This document shows, in pieces, positions 43,502 through 53,347 of a DNA stretch of 64,000 nucleotides. Under the pieces are notes generated by a model that saw only the letters and a program-made list of their open reading frames with translations, did no database searches and was not told the origin of the DNA. The translations under genes were made by a program, and so were the position numbers. Origin of the DNA: JASBZA01 sp964392065 (GTDB lineage Bacteria; Bacillota; Clostridia; Saccharofermentanales; Fastidiosipilaceae); NCBI GenBank assembly GCA_964392065.1, contig CAYMOG010000002.1:1-64000 (forward strand), read 5' to 3'. Position 1 is the first letter of the stretch. Each line of letters opens with the position of its first letter.

Positions 43502-44857
43502 TTACATATCCTTCCTGAGCAAGGCGATGAAGAAGCCTTCTGACTTGATTTTATGAGGCCAAAGGGTAATATACCCGTGTTTAGCTTCTGCAATTAGACC
43601 TTCATCTAGCTCAAACAATTTAGGGACCAGGTTCTCTATGCGGTCACCCAAAGAAACGAGTTTCATTTCGGGATGTTCCTCTAAGATTTTGAAGATTTGT
43701 TCTTCGTTCTCTTGAGTATTTAGTGTACAAGTAGAATATACGAGTTCACCCCCCGGTGCTAGCGTCACTACACCTTGCTCTAGAATCTTAGCTTGTAATG
43801 CAATAAGATTTTGCAAATTTTCATTTGCACGCCAACGGTATCTAAGCTCCGCCTTGGAACCCAATAACCCTAGCGCAGAACAAGGAGCATCTATAAGGAT
43901 TTTATCAAATTTAATAGGCTCAGGCCATGGAATCGTTGCATCATGAACCCTAAGTTGAACATTTTCCACATGTAGCCGTTCAAGTTCATGTTTAATCAGC
44001 TCTATTCTATGTTCATAAATATCTCCTGCATAGATTGTCGCTCTAGGAGCAAGGTCTGCCATTTGGATGGTTTTGCCTCCAGGGGCTGCACACAAATCTA
44101 AGACGTTTTGCTCTGCTTGAATATCTAACATTTGAGCGGGCAACATTGCCGATTCACCTTGTACTACAACTTGACCATTTTGCCATATTTCTAAGTTTCT
44201 TACAGAGGTGCCTAAACCGATCAAACGTAGTGCATGTTCCTGGAATAACCCCTCTTCTACTTGAACTTCTGTAATACTTAAATCCATGGAAGCATCTCGG
44301 ACTCTTAAACTCATACCATGATGTGTACGAAACGCTTCGGACAGTTGAATAACTTCTGCATCATTTCCCAACTGTTTCCTGAAATGCTTCAGTAAATCCC
44401 CTTGAAATCCTGTTTTACTTTCTAAACTACGAGGGGTAAGGCGCTCATGTTGTCGAATGATTTTACGCAAAATACCGTTAACGAATCCGTGGGCAGAAGC
44501 GAAACCATAATACTTAACGAGCTCTACAGATTCATGAACAGCTGCTCGGCTAGGGATTCTAGAAAAATAGATTTGCCATAACCCCAAACGGATGACCATG
44601 AGAACTAAGACATCCATTTTTTTAATTGGCGTTTTGCTGTACTCTTTAATATATTCATCGAATAAAAATTGATAGTCGAGGGTGCCATAAACCATTGCTG
44701 TAGCGAGTCTTTTTTCATCTTTGGCCAAAGGAAATCCTGAGAGCACTTGATCTAACGCTAGGTTTGAATAAGCTTGATCCACTTGAATACGCATGAGTGT
44801 TTCTAGGGCAAGTTCTCGTGCATTTCGAGGTTTCGGACGTTTGAGTTGTTTAGCCAT
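43502..44857 (-). CDS. rsmB: 16S rRNA cytosine-C5-methyltransferase RsmB
   Basis: Methylates C967 of 16S rRNA. The 451 residues comprise an N-terminal NusB-like RNA-binding domain (about 10-140) and a SAM-dependent m5C methyltransferase domain with LCAAPGGKTIQMADL near residue 250, DAPCSALGLLG near 320 and the catalytic Cys in YSTCTLNTQENE near 370. Its ATG shares the A of the fmt stop (TAATG). Confidence 0.95.
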   Translation of the reverse strand: MAKQLKRPKPRNARELALETLMRIQVDQAYSNLALDQVLSGFPLAKDEKRLATAMVYGTLDYQFLFDEYIKEYSKTPIKKMDVLVLMVIRLGLWQIYFSRIPSRAAVHESVELVKYYGFASAHGFVNGILRKIIRQHERLTPRSLESKTGFQGDLLKHFRKQLGNDAEVIQLSEAFRTHHGMSLRVRDASMDLSITEVQVEEGLFQEHALRLIGLGTSVRNLEIWQNGQVVVQGESAMLPAQMLDIQAEQNVLDLCAAPGGKTIQMADLAPRATIYAGDIYEHRIELIKHELERLHVENVQLRVHDATIPWPEPIKFDKILIDAPCSALGLLGSKAELRYRWRANENLQNLIALQAKILEQGVVTLAPGGELVYSTCTLNTQENEEQIFKILEEHPEMKLVSLGDRIENLVPKLFELDEGLIAEAKHGYITLWPHKIKSEGFFIALLRKDM

Positions 44858-45831
44858 TAAGTAACCTTCCCATTATCCCAAATTTCACCGATACGAAAAT
44901 TATGGGCACATTCAATTGTAGACATGGAGCGAGAGCCTGCTAATTGAATTTCATCAATGGCAAGGACACCGTTCTTGGTTTGTATCCAGAGTCTCTTATC
45001 TTGTATAGAAATCAATTGACCTATAAGCTTTCTGTCTTGCAAACCTAAGTAAGAATAAATAGTTTCAGAATAAGCTTGGGCGGTAAGTATTTTAATCCGT
45101 TTGTCTTGATAACTGGCAAAGGCTGCGGGCCATGGATAGGTACCACGAACTAAATTCTCGAGTTCTTGGGCAGAAGCATTCCAGTTTATAGCACCTGAAT
45201 TTTTATCAAGTAAGCTTACATAAGTGGCGTGTTCTTCTACTTGAGGAAGGGCTTCTAGTTCTCCAGCATATATATAGTCAAGTGTATCAGGAAGTATATC
45301 GGCAGCTACATAGCTTAAGGCTTGCATTAAGGCATCGGATTTCATACCATCAGGAATAGTATAAGATTTTTGATGGAAAATAGGACCACGATCCATGTCT
45401 TCCACCATTCGCATAATAGAAACACCAGTTTCTTGATCCCCATTAATTAATGCATGCTGGACAGGAGACGCTCCCCTATATTTAGGTAATAATGAAGCAT
45501 GAATATTAAGGGCTTCGACTCCGGCTAAATCTAAAACTTCTGGCGTTAAGATGCGTCCATAAGCCGCTGTTATAAGGAAATCAGGTTCATATTTTGCTAG
45601 CGTATTGTAGAATTCCTGATTCCTTACCTTGGTAGGTTGATAACAAGGAATGTTTTGTTCCAGAGCAAATTGATGAACAGGAGTTGGAATAATCGTCTTC
45701 TTCCGACCTTGTGGTCTATCGGGTTGACTGACAATTAGAACAGGCCTCATGGCATGTTCACATAAGGCCTTAATAGAAGGAACTGCAAATTCAGGTGTTC
45801 CTAAGAAGATAATTTTATATTTAGGCTGCAT
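44857..45831 (-). CDS. fmt: Methionyl-tRNA formyltransferase
   Basis: Formylates initiator Met-tRNA with 10-formyl-tetrahydrofolate (from FolD). The 324 residues show FLGTPEFAVPSIKAL near residue 9, ITAAYGRILTPEVL near 88, the catalytic NIHASLLPKYRGASPVQHAL near 108, and a C-terminal OB-like domain from about 205. Start and stop overlap def and rsmB as TAATG, giving the conserved priA-def-fmt-rsmB order. Confidence 0.97.
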   Translation of the reverse strand: MQPKYKIIFLGTPEFAVPSIKALCEHAMRPVLIVSQPDRPQGRKKTIIPTPVHQFALEQNIPCYQPTKVRNQEFYNTLAKYEPDFLITAAYGRILTPEVLDLAGVEALNIHASLLPKYRGASPVQHALINGDQETGVSIMRMVEDMDRGPIFHQKSYTIPDGMKSDALMQALSYVAADILPDTLDYIYAGELEALPQVEEHATYVSLLDKNSGAINWNASAQELENLVRGTYPWPAAFASYQDKRIKILTAQAYSETIYSYLGLQDRKLIGQLISIQDKRLWIQTKNGVLAIDEIQLAGSRSMSTIECAHNFRIGEIWDNGKVT

Positions 45832-46295
45832 TATACTGAAGTTAATTCTCCTTCTACTCTATCTGTAAATAAAACACCATCCAGGTGATCATTTTCATGA
45901 CATATACATACCGCTAGGAGTCCGTCTGCTTCTAATACAAAATCGTTTCCATTTTCATCCGTAGCTTGTACTGTTACTTCGGCAGGACGCCTAACTTCTC
46001 CCGTTAAACCTGGAATACTTAAACAACCTTCTGAATAAAATTGTTCTCCTGATTGTGCGGTAATTTCGGGGTTTATAAACACGATAGGCCCCTCATCATT
46101 TTTCATATCAATGACGAAAATTCGCTTCAAAACACCTACTTGAGGTGCTGCTAAACCAATACCATTTTCTGTATAGTACAAAGTATCTAACATATCTTCT
46201 ACTAAAATTTTTGTACGTTCATCTATGTTCTTTACCACGCGAGATGTTTTTCTCAATAATGGGTCTTCATCCGTTAAAATTGTTCTAATTGCCAT
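45831..46295 (-). CDS. def: Peptide deformylase
   Basis: Removes the formyl group from nascent proteins. The 154 residues carry the three motifs GIGLAAPQVG near residue 43, EGCLSIPG near 90, and HENDHLDG near 132 (HExxH metal site). It is functionally paired with fmt directly downstream. AAGGA precedes the ATG. Confidence 0.97.
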   Translation of the reverse strand: MAIRTILTDEDPLLRKTSRVVKNIDERTKILVEDMLDTLYYTENGIGLAAPQVGVLKRIFVIDMKNDEGPIVFINPEITAQSGEQFYSEGCLSIPGLTGEVRRPAEVTVQATDENGNDFVLEADGLLAVCICHENDHLDGVLFTDRVEGELTSV

Positions 46296-46340
46296 AATTA
46301 TCCGTCCTTTCTTCTATTACAATCCATTACAAATAATGCT

Positions 46341-48788
46341 TTATGCAGGATCGAGCGTAAAGCTAATTCTAACACCTTTTGGCAATTTTCGTAGAGATAA
46401 ACGTTGCCCTAATAGACTTAACTCTTTTGTTCCAGATACTTTATCTCCACTTAGAATAATCTGCCAGCGCCATCGGCCTTGTATGCGATATAGACCGGCA
46501 GGAGATGGCTCTAAGAATTGTAATGCTATTGTTCCTTCTGTTTTTAGCCTTTCTAAACTCGAGTAGATTTCCCAAGCTTCTTTCTTAGCCCAAGAATCTT
46601 TCTCGGCAGAAATGACGATTAGACCTCTTACACTGTAAGGAGGATAATTTAGCGTTTTTCTAAAGCTTAACTCCTGAGGAACAAATGCATAATAATCGTG
46701 TTGAGCTGCCGTTATTAAGGCATAATGATCGATGTCAAAGGCTTGAATATAGACGTCTCCAGGCAAGTCTTTTCGCCCTGCTCTTCCAGCAGTTTGAGCG
46801 ACAAGCTGAAAGGCTTTTTCTGCTGCGCGAATATCATTTCTTCCTAGAAGTTGATCTGCAGCTACTACGGCAGCAACTGTTAATCTAGGAAAATCATGAC
46901 CTTTTGCAATCATCTGGGTTCCTATTAGTATCGATCGGGGATGGTCACGGAACTCCTTTAGTAATTTCGCATGGGCATTTTTACCAGCAGTCTGATCTTG
47001 ATCCATACGTACAATATTTGCATCTGGAAATTCTCTTCGACAAATTTCTTCTAACTTTTGTGTACCAATCCCATGGAGAAACATCTGTTCTTCACCACAG
47101 TGGCTACAGACTTTATTCAGTAAACCAATGTAGCCACAATAATGGCACACTAAACGGTTCCTCTGTTTATGATAGGTCATCCCAACAGAGCAATTAGGAC
47201 ATTCCATTGATTTACCGCAACTTCTACAGAGGTAATTTGCTGCATAGCCACGACGATTTAAGAAGAGTAAAACGTGTTCATTACGATTTAATGCAGATGC
47301 CATAGCATTTAATAATTCTTGGCTCAAAAGACCCTCTGTGTCGGAATTCCACGTCCTACGCAAGTCAATGAAGTGCGTTTTAGGCATACGGGTAGTGCCT
47401 GGTCTTTCTTCCAAGCGTAAGAGCTGACTTCTGCCCTCCATAGTTCTTATGTAAGATTCTAGAGAGGGCGTTGCAGAACCAAGAAGTAGAACACAGTTTT
47501 CATTCCGCTGTCTTAGTCTAGCAATGGTTGTGGCATGATATCTAGGATTCATTTCGGATTGATAGCTCTCTTCTTGTTCTTCATCAATGATGATTAAACC
47601 CAAATTTTCTAGTGGCGAAAATATAGCAGATCTAGCACCGACAACGATAGGAACTTGACCTAAGAAAACCCGTTCCCAACGGTTAAAACGTTCTCTAGGA
47701 GTCAGACGACTGTGTAACACGATGACTTCATTAGGGAAGTTTTGTTCGAAGTGGGCGGTCATCTGAGGCGTTAGAGAAATTTCTGGTACAAGAAGAATGA
47801 CGGATTTGCCTTGGGCAAGACATGCTCTAGCTGCCCGCATATAAATTTCTGTCTTCCCACTCCCCGTGACGCCTAGAAGTAAGAATTCAAGTTTAGACTT
47901 GTCCGCTTGATTAAGCGATGAGAAGATTGCATCAAGTGCTTGAACTTGGCCTGAACTAAGCATATCATCAGTTACCTCTGTGAGGTCGGATGGAAGCAGA
48001 TCGGTATCTTCTTCAGAGGCTTCATAAGCCTCCACCTCTGCCCAGGGACGACGAAAAAATGTAATTAAATTCTTTTTTTGTAAAGTTCTTAAACTACTTC
48101 TATTTATATTACAATATTGCAAGAGATCTTGGACCTGCGCTTCATTCTCTTCTAGAAGAAAACGGACAGCTTCTTCTTGTTGTATCGACCCTAAGCTCTG
48201 CTCTTCCAGGAGTAAGGAAGCTAGTGCTCGGTCAGTAAGTTTACAGAACTCAACCGTCTTTCGTTTCGTTTCTTGTTGGAAGTTCGTTGCTATTTGGATT
48301 GTCCCCATGTCTACCAAGTGATTAAGTTCCGTTCGTGTAAAGCCTGCAATAAGTAAATCTTGTAAAGGTATTTCTAAATTCTCATGGCCCTGGAAATGCG
48401 CTAGTAAATCTACAGGTGCAGCGGATTCATCAACGAGTCTAACATCTTCTGCAATATTTAATCTCAGTCCACTAGGTAGCATAAGTTGTGCTGCTTGGTC
48501 ATAGGTACAAGCATAGCGTTGCTTCATTTGGGCAATAAGACGTATTTGAACTTGGCTTAAGATAGGTCCTTCATCTAAGAACGCAATAATTTCTTTCAAA
48601 TCTTGATTCGATTCGGGAGCATCTAGACTGAAAATAAAAGCTTCTCGCATTTTGTTTTGTCTGCCAAAGGGTAAAAGCACTCTTCTACCAATCGCCACAG
48701 CATCTTCCAGATGCTCAGGTACGTGATAAGTATAGATTTTATCGAAAATCGGACTTGTCTGTCTTAAGAAGATTCGCACACGTTTCAT
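46341..48788 (-). CDS. priA: Primosomal replication restart helicase PriA
   Basis: Reloads the replisome at collapsed forks. The 815 residues have an N-terminal DNA-binding domain, helicase motif I GVTGSGKTEIY near residue 310, motif II IIDEEQEESY near 400 (usually DEEH; here Gln replaces His), GSATPSLES, the zinc-binding Cys cluster (CRSCGKSMECPNC and CHYCGYIGLLNKVCSHC) near 525-565, and IGTQMIAKGHDFP and VAQTAGRAGR near 640-690. Eight bases follow polC. Confidence 0.96.
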   Translation of the reverse strand: MKRVRIFLRQTSPIFDKIYTYHVPEHLEDAVAIGRRVLLPFGRQNKMREAFIFSLDAPESNQDLKEIIAFLDEGPILSQVQIRLIAQMKQRYACTYDQAAQLMLPSGLRLNIAEDVRLVDESAAPVDLLAHFQGHENLEIPLQDLLIAGFTRTELNHLVDMGTIQIATNFQQETKRKTVEFCKLTDRALASLLLEEQSLGSIQQEEAVRFLLEENEAQVQDLLQYCNINRSSLRTLQKKNLITFFRRPWAEVEAYEASEEDTDLLPSDLTEVTDDMLSSGQVQALDAIFSSLNQADKSKLEFLLLGVTGSGKTEIYMRAARACLAQGKSVILLVPEISLTPQMTAHFEQNFPNEVIVLHSRLTPRERFNRWERVFLGQVPIVVGARSAIFSPLENLGLIIIDEEQEESYQSEMNPRYHATTIARLRQRNENCVLLLGSATPSLESYIRTMEGRSQLLRLEERPGTTRMPKTHFIDLRRTWNSDTEGLLSQELLNAMASALNRNEHVLLFLNRRGYAANYLCRSCGKSMECPNCSVGMTYHKQRNRLVCHYCGYIGLLNKVCSHCGEEQMFLHGIGTQKLEEICRREFPDANIVRMDQDQTAGKNAHAKLLKEFRDHPRSILIGTQMIAKGHDFPRLTVAAVVAADQLLGRNDIRAAEKAFQLVAQTAGRAGRKDLPGDVYIQAFDIDHYALITAAQHDYYAFVPQELSFRKTLNYPPYSVRGLIVISAEKDSWAKKEAWEIYSSLERLKTEGTIALQFLEPSPAGLYRIQGRWRWQIILSGDKVSGTKELSLLGQRLSLRKLPKGVRISFTLDPA

Positions 48789-48796
48789 TTCTACCT

Positions 48797-51700
48797 CTAT
48801 AACATATCAAAAAGCGTGAGTTGAGAACTCGCAGGAATGTGGCTTAAGACACCCTGATTGGCCATGGATTCAATTGCGCTCTGGCCTAAACCCGCTCTTC
48901 GGCGTAGCTCTTCATGATTAGGGAAAGGTCCACCTTCTTCTCTTGCTCGAACGATTTCGTTTGCCATCGTGGTAGAAATCGTAGTTAAGGTATTAAGCGC
49001 TGGCATTATGCGCTTATCCTTCATAAGTTTGAAGCGTCTAGCTCCTGCAATTTCTATATCTATTGGAGCAAATTGAATACCTCTTAGATACATTTCTTCG
49101 ACGAGCTCTAAAATATAAAAAATCTTCTGTTCTCGGTCCGTGATTTGATGAAAATTCTTACGGAAGTTTTCTCTTAAGGAAGAAATCTTCTCTAGAGGCT
49201 GGCACATCAAACTATAATCGAATTCATCGGCGCGGACACTGAAATAAGCAGCATAATACGCTTCAGGGTAGTACACCTTGAAATACGCAACGCGCAATGA
49301 AGATATAACATAGGCGGCAGCATGCGCTTTGGGGAACATGTATTTTATTTTTTTACAAGAATCGATATACCAATCGGGTACCTGGTTGTCACGCATGAGT
49401 TGTTCTTGTTCTTCTGTTAACCCCTTACCTTTACGGACTTTTTCCATGATATCAAACGAAGTCTTGGCAGGAAGTCCCCAGTTGATCAAGGAAGTCATAA
49501 TACCATCACGACAACCAATTACCTCTTCTATGGTACATGTATTACTTCGAATAAGATCTTGGGCATTCCCTGCCCATACATCTGTGCCATGTGATAAGCC
49601 CATAAGCTGAACTAAATCGAAGAATTGAGTAGGCTTTGTTTCCTTTATCATATCTCTTGCCATTAATGTGCCCATCTCCGGGAGGCCTAAGCTACCACAG
49701 TCAGATGGAGAGGATCCAGCTGGTAAGCCTAGCGCTTCTGTACCTTGGAATAACTCCATGACCCGCTTGTCTGGAATCGGAATATCTTCGATTTTCACAC
49801 CAGTCATGTCACTCATTACCTTGAGCATGGTAGGATCATCGTGACCTAGAATATCGAGTTTTAAGATGGTGTCATGCATGGCGTTGAAATCAAAATGGGT
49901 TGTATGCATGGAAGCATTTTCTTTGTCCGCAGGGTTTTGTATTGGTGTAAAGTCATAGACTTCTCGTTCTTTGGGTATAACCACAATACCTCCTGGATGT
50001 TGACCTGTACTACGCTTAATTCCAATAAGGCCATCGGCTAAGCGTTCGCTATCGGCTCTAGTCAAGAAGATATTGGCCTCTTCAGCGTATTTGAGGACTA
50101 ATCCGAGGGCGTTTTTCTCTGCATAACCGGTTATAGTCCCTGCTCTATACGTATGGCTCTCTCCAAACATTTCAACAATATATTGATGGGCTTCTGCTTG
50201 ATATTCCCCTGAGAAATTCAAGTCTATATCGGGCTGCTTATCGCCATTGAAACCTAAGAATGTTTCGAACGGAATGTCTTGCCCGTCTTTGGCCAAAGCT
50301 TCACCACAATCAGGACAGGCCTTATCGGCTAAATCAAATCCCGACCCATAGGCACCTTCTTCAGCAAATTCTGTGTATTGACATGCAGGGCAAACATAAT
50401 GGGCAGGAAGCGGATTGACTTCTGAGATTCCGCAGAGAAAGGCTACTACAGAAGAACCAACAGATCCTCTTGAACCTACTATATAACCATCCTCATTTGT
50501 TTTCTTCACAAGTTTAGCGGAGATGTAATACATAATACCGAAGCCATTATCAATTATTGAACGTAACTCCTTCTCGACTCTCTCTCTAATGCTTGTGGGA
50601 ATAACAGCATTTTTTTCATAGAGCTGCTTACATGCGGCCCAGGTCATCTCCTCAACATCATCGGATGCCGAGGCAATAAAAGGTGGAAAAGTTCCTGCTG
50701 GAAACGGTCTTATGTTGGGATCTACTTGGTCCGCAATTTTCCTAGTATTTTCCACAACAATCTGGTAACGCTGCTCTTCTGGTAAATAATAGAATTCATC
50801 GAGCATTTCATCTGTAGTCCGGAAATAGAGATTGGTAGGGTTTTCTTGAGCATCGAAACCACTAGAAACTTGTAATATGCGCCTATATATAGCATCCTCT
50901 TCATCTAAGAAATGCGAATCACAAGTAGCGACGACATCTCGCTTGCTTAGTTCTGCCAAATGAATTACCAGAAGATTCAAATGGATGAGATCTTCTTCGC
51001 TATTAATATAGTTTCCTTCTTTTTCAATCATAAATCGGTTATTACCGATAGGTTGGATTTCTAAGTAGTCGTAAAATTTTGCTCTACGAATAAGATTCTT
51101 ATCGTCTTGTATACGTTCTTTTGCCCGCGTGAAATCACCTTCTACTTCGCTATAGATTTGACTTATGCGACGTAATACTTCGCCTGCTTCACAGGCAGAA
51201 CCAATGATTAAACCATCACGGAAGTACTTGAGGACACTTCTTGGGATTCTAGGTCGTCCTTTGAAATAACGGATATGAGAAATGGAAACTAATCGATAAA
51301 GGTTATAGAGTCCTAGAAGGTTCTTTACGAGAAGAATGATATGATAGGGTTTGTTCTTAAAATTCTTTACAAAGGCTAAGTCTTTTTGGCCAAGCTTCTC
51401 ATTTAAATTACGAAGGGGTAAAAACTTTTCTTTTTCCCATAATTTAACAAAAATAAAGCCAGAACAAATGGCATCATCTACGGCTCTATGATGTTGATCA
51501 AGTGGAATTTGCAAATTTTGTGCTACTGCATTTAGTGAATATTTACCTAGATCCTTTAATAATGATCTAGCCATGGCAAGTGTATCTACAACAATTGGAT
51601 TGAATTTGAGTTTTGCTTCTTCGTCTGCACGTAAACGATAGGCTTCATTACGTAGAAAAGACAAATCGAAAAAAGCATTATGTCCAATAAGGGCATCTTC

Positions 51701-53347
51701 TCCAATAAAAGCATGTAGTTCTTCTAATGCTTCTAGAGGATCTTTCCCCTCCTGAATCATTTCGCTTGTAATGCCAGTAATTTCCACTACTTTCGTTGGT
51801 ACGGGTATACCTGGGTTTACAAAAGTCTGATACCTTTCTTCTGGGAAATATAATCCACTTACATCCTTGGTAAAACGTACGGCACCAATTTCTATAATAC
51901 GGTCATTCTCCGGATTTAAACCTGTCGTTTCTAAATCCAGCGCAACGAAACTACTTTCTATTGTGATATCTCCAACCCCATATGCAAATTCACCTTCTCC
52001 ATCGTCCATTAAGTAGCCTTCAGAGCCGAAAATTAACTTGAGCTGGCTACCGTTTTTACGGAGTTTATCCAGAGTATCTTGTGCTTCTGGGAAAGCTTGT
52101 ACTATACCATGATCTGTAAGTGCGACAGCAGGCATTCCGAAATGGTCCGCCATTTTTACCAATTCAGAAGGCCTGGAATGTCCATCTTTTGCACTCATGT
52201 TGGTATGAATATGCAGTTCGACTCTCTTCTCTAGGCTGAGATCTTGTCTTTTGGCAGGAGAATCAGCCAATACAATACCACAGACTTTGCCCTGGAGATC
52301 TTTCGTATAAGTGGCATCGTAGAATACATCTAAATCTGCTCGCACATAGGTTCCATTTTTGAGTTGACTAGAAAGTTTATCCATTTCTTCCGGACTTCTT
52401 AAGAAAAGCACACAAGAAATAGCTCCCGTTGTACCATGGATGGCAAATTTGATTAGTCCTTTGGTATTATTACTTACAAGACGAGCTTCGAACTTGGCAA
52501 CTTTACCGTAGACGCTTACGCGGGCAGATTCACTGTCTAGTTTATTAATGGGCGTTAGATCTAAACGATTATCCATACGGCCCCAGATTAAGTCTTTACT
52601 TTGCTTCTGTTTATAAAATTCTTTGGGATCTTGTTTAGAATCTTTGCTTTTTAATTTCCTTGGTTTATCTTTGGCTTCTGGCTCACCTTGTTCATTGATT
52701 CCACGGAAGTCTTTTGTATCTTCTCCCGAAACATGCACATTCTTTTTGGCTTCTACCTCTAAAATGTTTAATTCGATTTCTCTTTGGCTTAAGAAATTCT
52801 CAACTATCGCTAGATCTTCTGCTTCATCCTTAATATAAATAACAGCTTCTATGCCGACACGTTTTAAGAAAAACTGTTCCATCAACTCAATATTTTCTTT
52901 ATTAAATATTCTGTGTTGTGTCTTAGGTAGATGAATATGGAGATTTTCTCCTTCAGAGCTACATTCCATATCATGAAGTAAAACAGAGAAAATGGCCAAA
53001 GTTTCTGAAAATAAACACGCACTCGCCCAAGGTAGAAGACCACATAAGAAATCCTTTTCTTGCTTCACTTCCTCAGGACAATCTAAGAAAATAGAAACTT
53101 TACGAATATCCAAGGCTAAACTAATTTCTTCTTCAAAATAAAGCAAAACGTCACCAACAATGGCATTCTCAGATCGTATAAACAGATGCAGTTCGTCTAG
53201 TTCTGCTACATGTATTCGAACAATCTGATGACGCCAGTTAGCAAAAGCCTCAGCGATCCGAGGCTTCTGTATTTGCAGAGGTTTATGGAAGAGACCTTGC
53301 CATAAATCTTGAAGGTTTTGTAGTTTATGCTGATTACTATGTGCCAT
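48797..53347 (-). CDS. polC: DNA polymerase III alpha subunit PolC
   Basis: Replicative polymerase of low-GC Gram-positives, 1516 residues. It has an N-terminal domain, an OB fold (about 275-370), a PHP domain (HIHTNMSAKDG, LTDHG) split by a DEDD proofreading exonuclease (FVALDLETTGLNPENDRIIE near 468; HHRAVDDA near 610), then the polymerase core with GSRGSVGSS, PDIDLNFSGEYQAEAH (catalytic Asp pair) and an HhH-containing C-terminus ending LTLFDML. The start codon directly follows the rseP stop (TAAATG). Confidence 0.98.
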   Translation of the reverse strand: MAHSNQHKLQNLQDLWQGLFHKPLQIQKPRIAEAFANWRHQIVRIHVAELDELHLFIRSENAIVGDVLLYFEEEISLALDIRKVSIFLDCPEEVKQEKDFLCGLLPWASACLFSETLAIFSVLLHDMECSSEGENLHIHLPKTQHRIFNKENIELMEQFFLKRVGIEAVIYIKDEAEDLAIVENFLSQREIELNILEVEAKKNVHVSGEDTKDFRGINEQGEPEAKDKPRKLKSKDSKQDPKEFYKQKQSKDLIWGRMDNRLDLTPINKLDSESARVSVYGKVAKFEARLVSNNTKGLIKFAIHGTTGAISCVLFLRSPEEMDKLSSQLKNGTYVRADLDVFYDATYTKDLQGKVCGIVLADSPAKRQDLSLEKRVELHIHTNMSAKDGHSRPSELVKMADHFGMPAVALTDHGIVQAFPEAQDTLDKLRKNGSQLKLIFGSEGYLMDDGEGEFAYGVGDITIESSFVALDLETTGLNPENDRIIEIGAVRFTKDVSGLYFPEERYQTFVNPGIPVPTKVVEITGITSEMIQEGKDPLEALEELHAFIGEDALIGHNAFFDLSFLRNEAYRLRADEEAKLKFNPIVVDTLAMARSLLKDLGKYSLNAVAQNLQIPLDQHHRAVDDAICSGFIFVKLWEKEKFLPLRNLNEKLGQKDLAFVKNFKNKPYHIILLVKNLLGLYNLYRLVSISHIRYFKGRPRIPRSVLKYFRDGLIIGSACEAGEVLRRISQIYSEVEGDFTRAKERIQDDKNLIRRAKFYDYLEIQPIGNNRFMIEKEGNYINSEEDLIHLNLLVIHLAELSKRDVVATCDSHFLDEEDAIYRRILQVSSGFDAQENPTNLYFRTTDEMLDEFYYLPEEQRYQIVVENTRKIADQVDPNIRPFPAGTFPPFIASASDDVEEMTWAACKQLYEKNAVIPTSIRERVEKELRSIIDNGFGIMYYISAKLVKKTNEDGYIVGSRGSVGSSVVAFLCGISEVNPLPAHYVCPACQYTEFAEEGAYGSGFDLADKACPDCGEALAKDGQDIPFETFLGFNGDKQPDIDLNFSGEYQAEAHQYIVEMFGESHTYRAGTITGYAEKNALGLVLKYAEEANIFLTRADSERLADGLIGIKRSTGQHPGGIVVIPKEREVYDFTPIQNPADKENASMHTTHFDFNAMHDTILKLDILGHDDPTMLKVMSDMTGVKIEDIPIPDKRVMELFQGTEALGLPAGSSPSDCGSLGLPEMGTLMARDMIKETKPTQFFDLVQLMGLSHGTDVWAGNAQDLIRSNTCTIEEVIGCRDGIMTSLINWGLPAKTSFDIMEKVRKGKGLTEEQEQLMRDNQVPDWYIDSCKKIKYMFPKAHAAAYVISSLRVAYFKVYYPEAYYAAYFSVRADEFDYSLMCQPLEKISSLRENFRKNFHQITDREQKIFYILELVEEMYLRGIQFAPIDIEIAGARRFKLMKDKRIMPALNTLTTISTTMANEIVRAREEGGPFPNHEELRRRAGLGQSAIESMANQGVLSHIPASSQLTLFDML

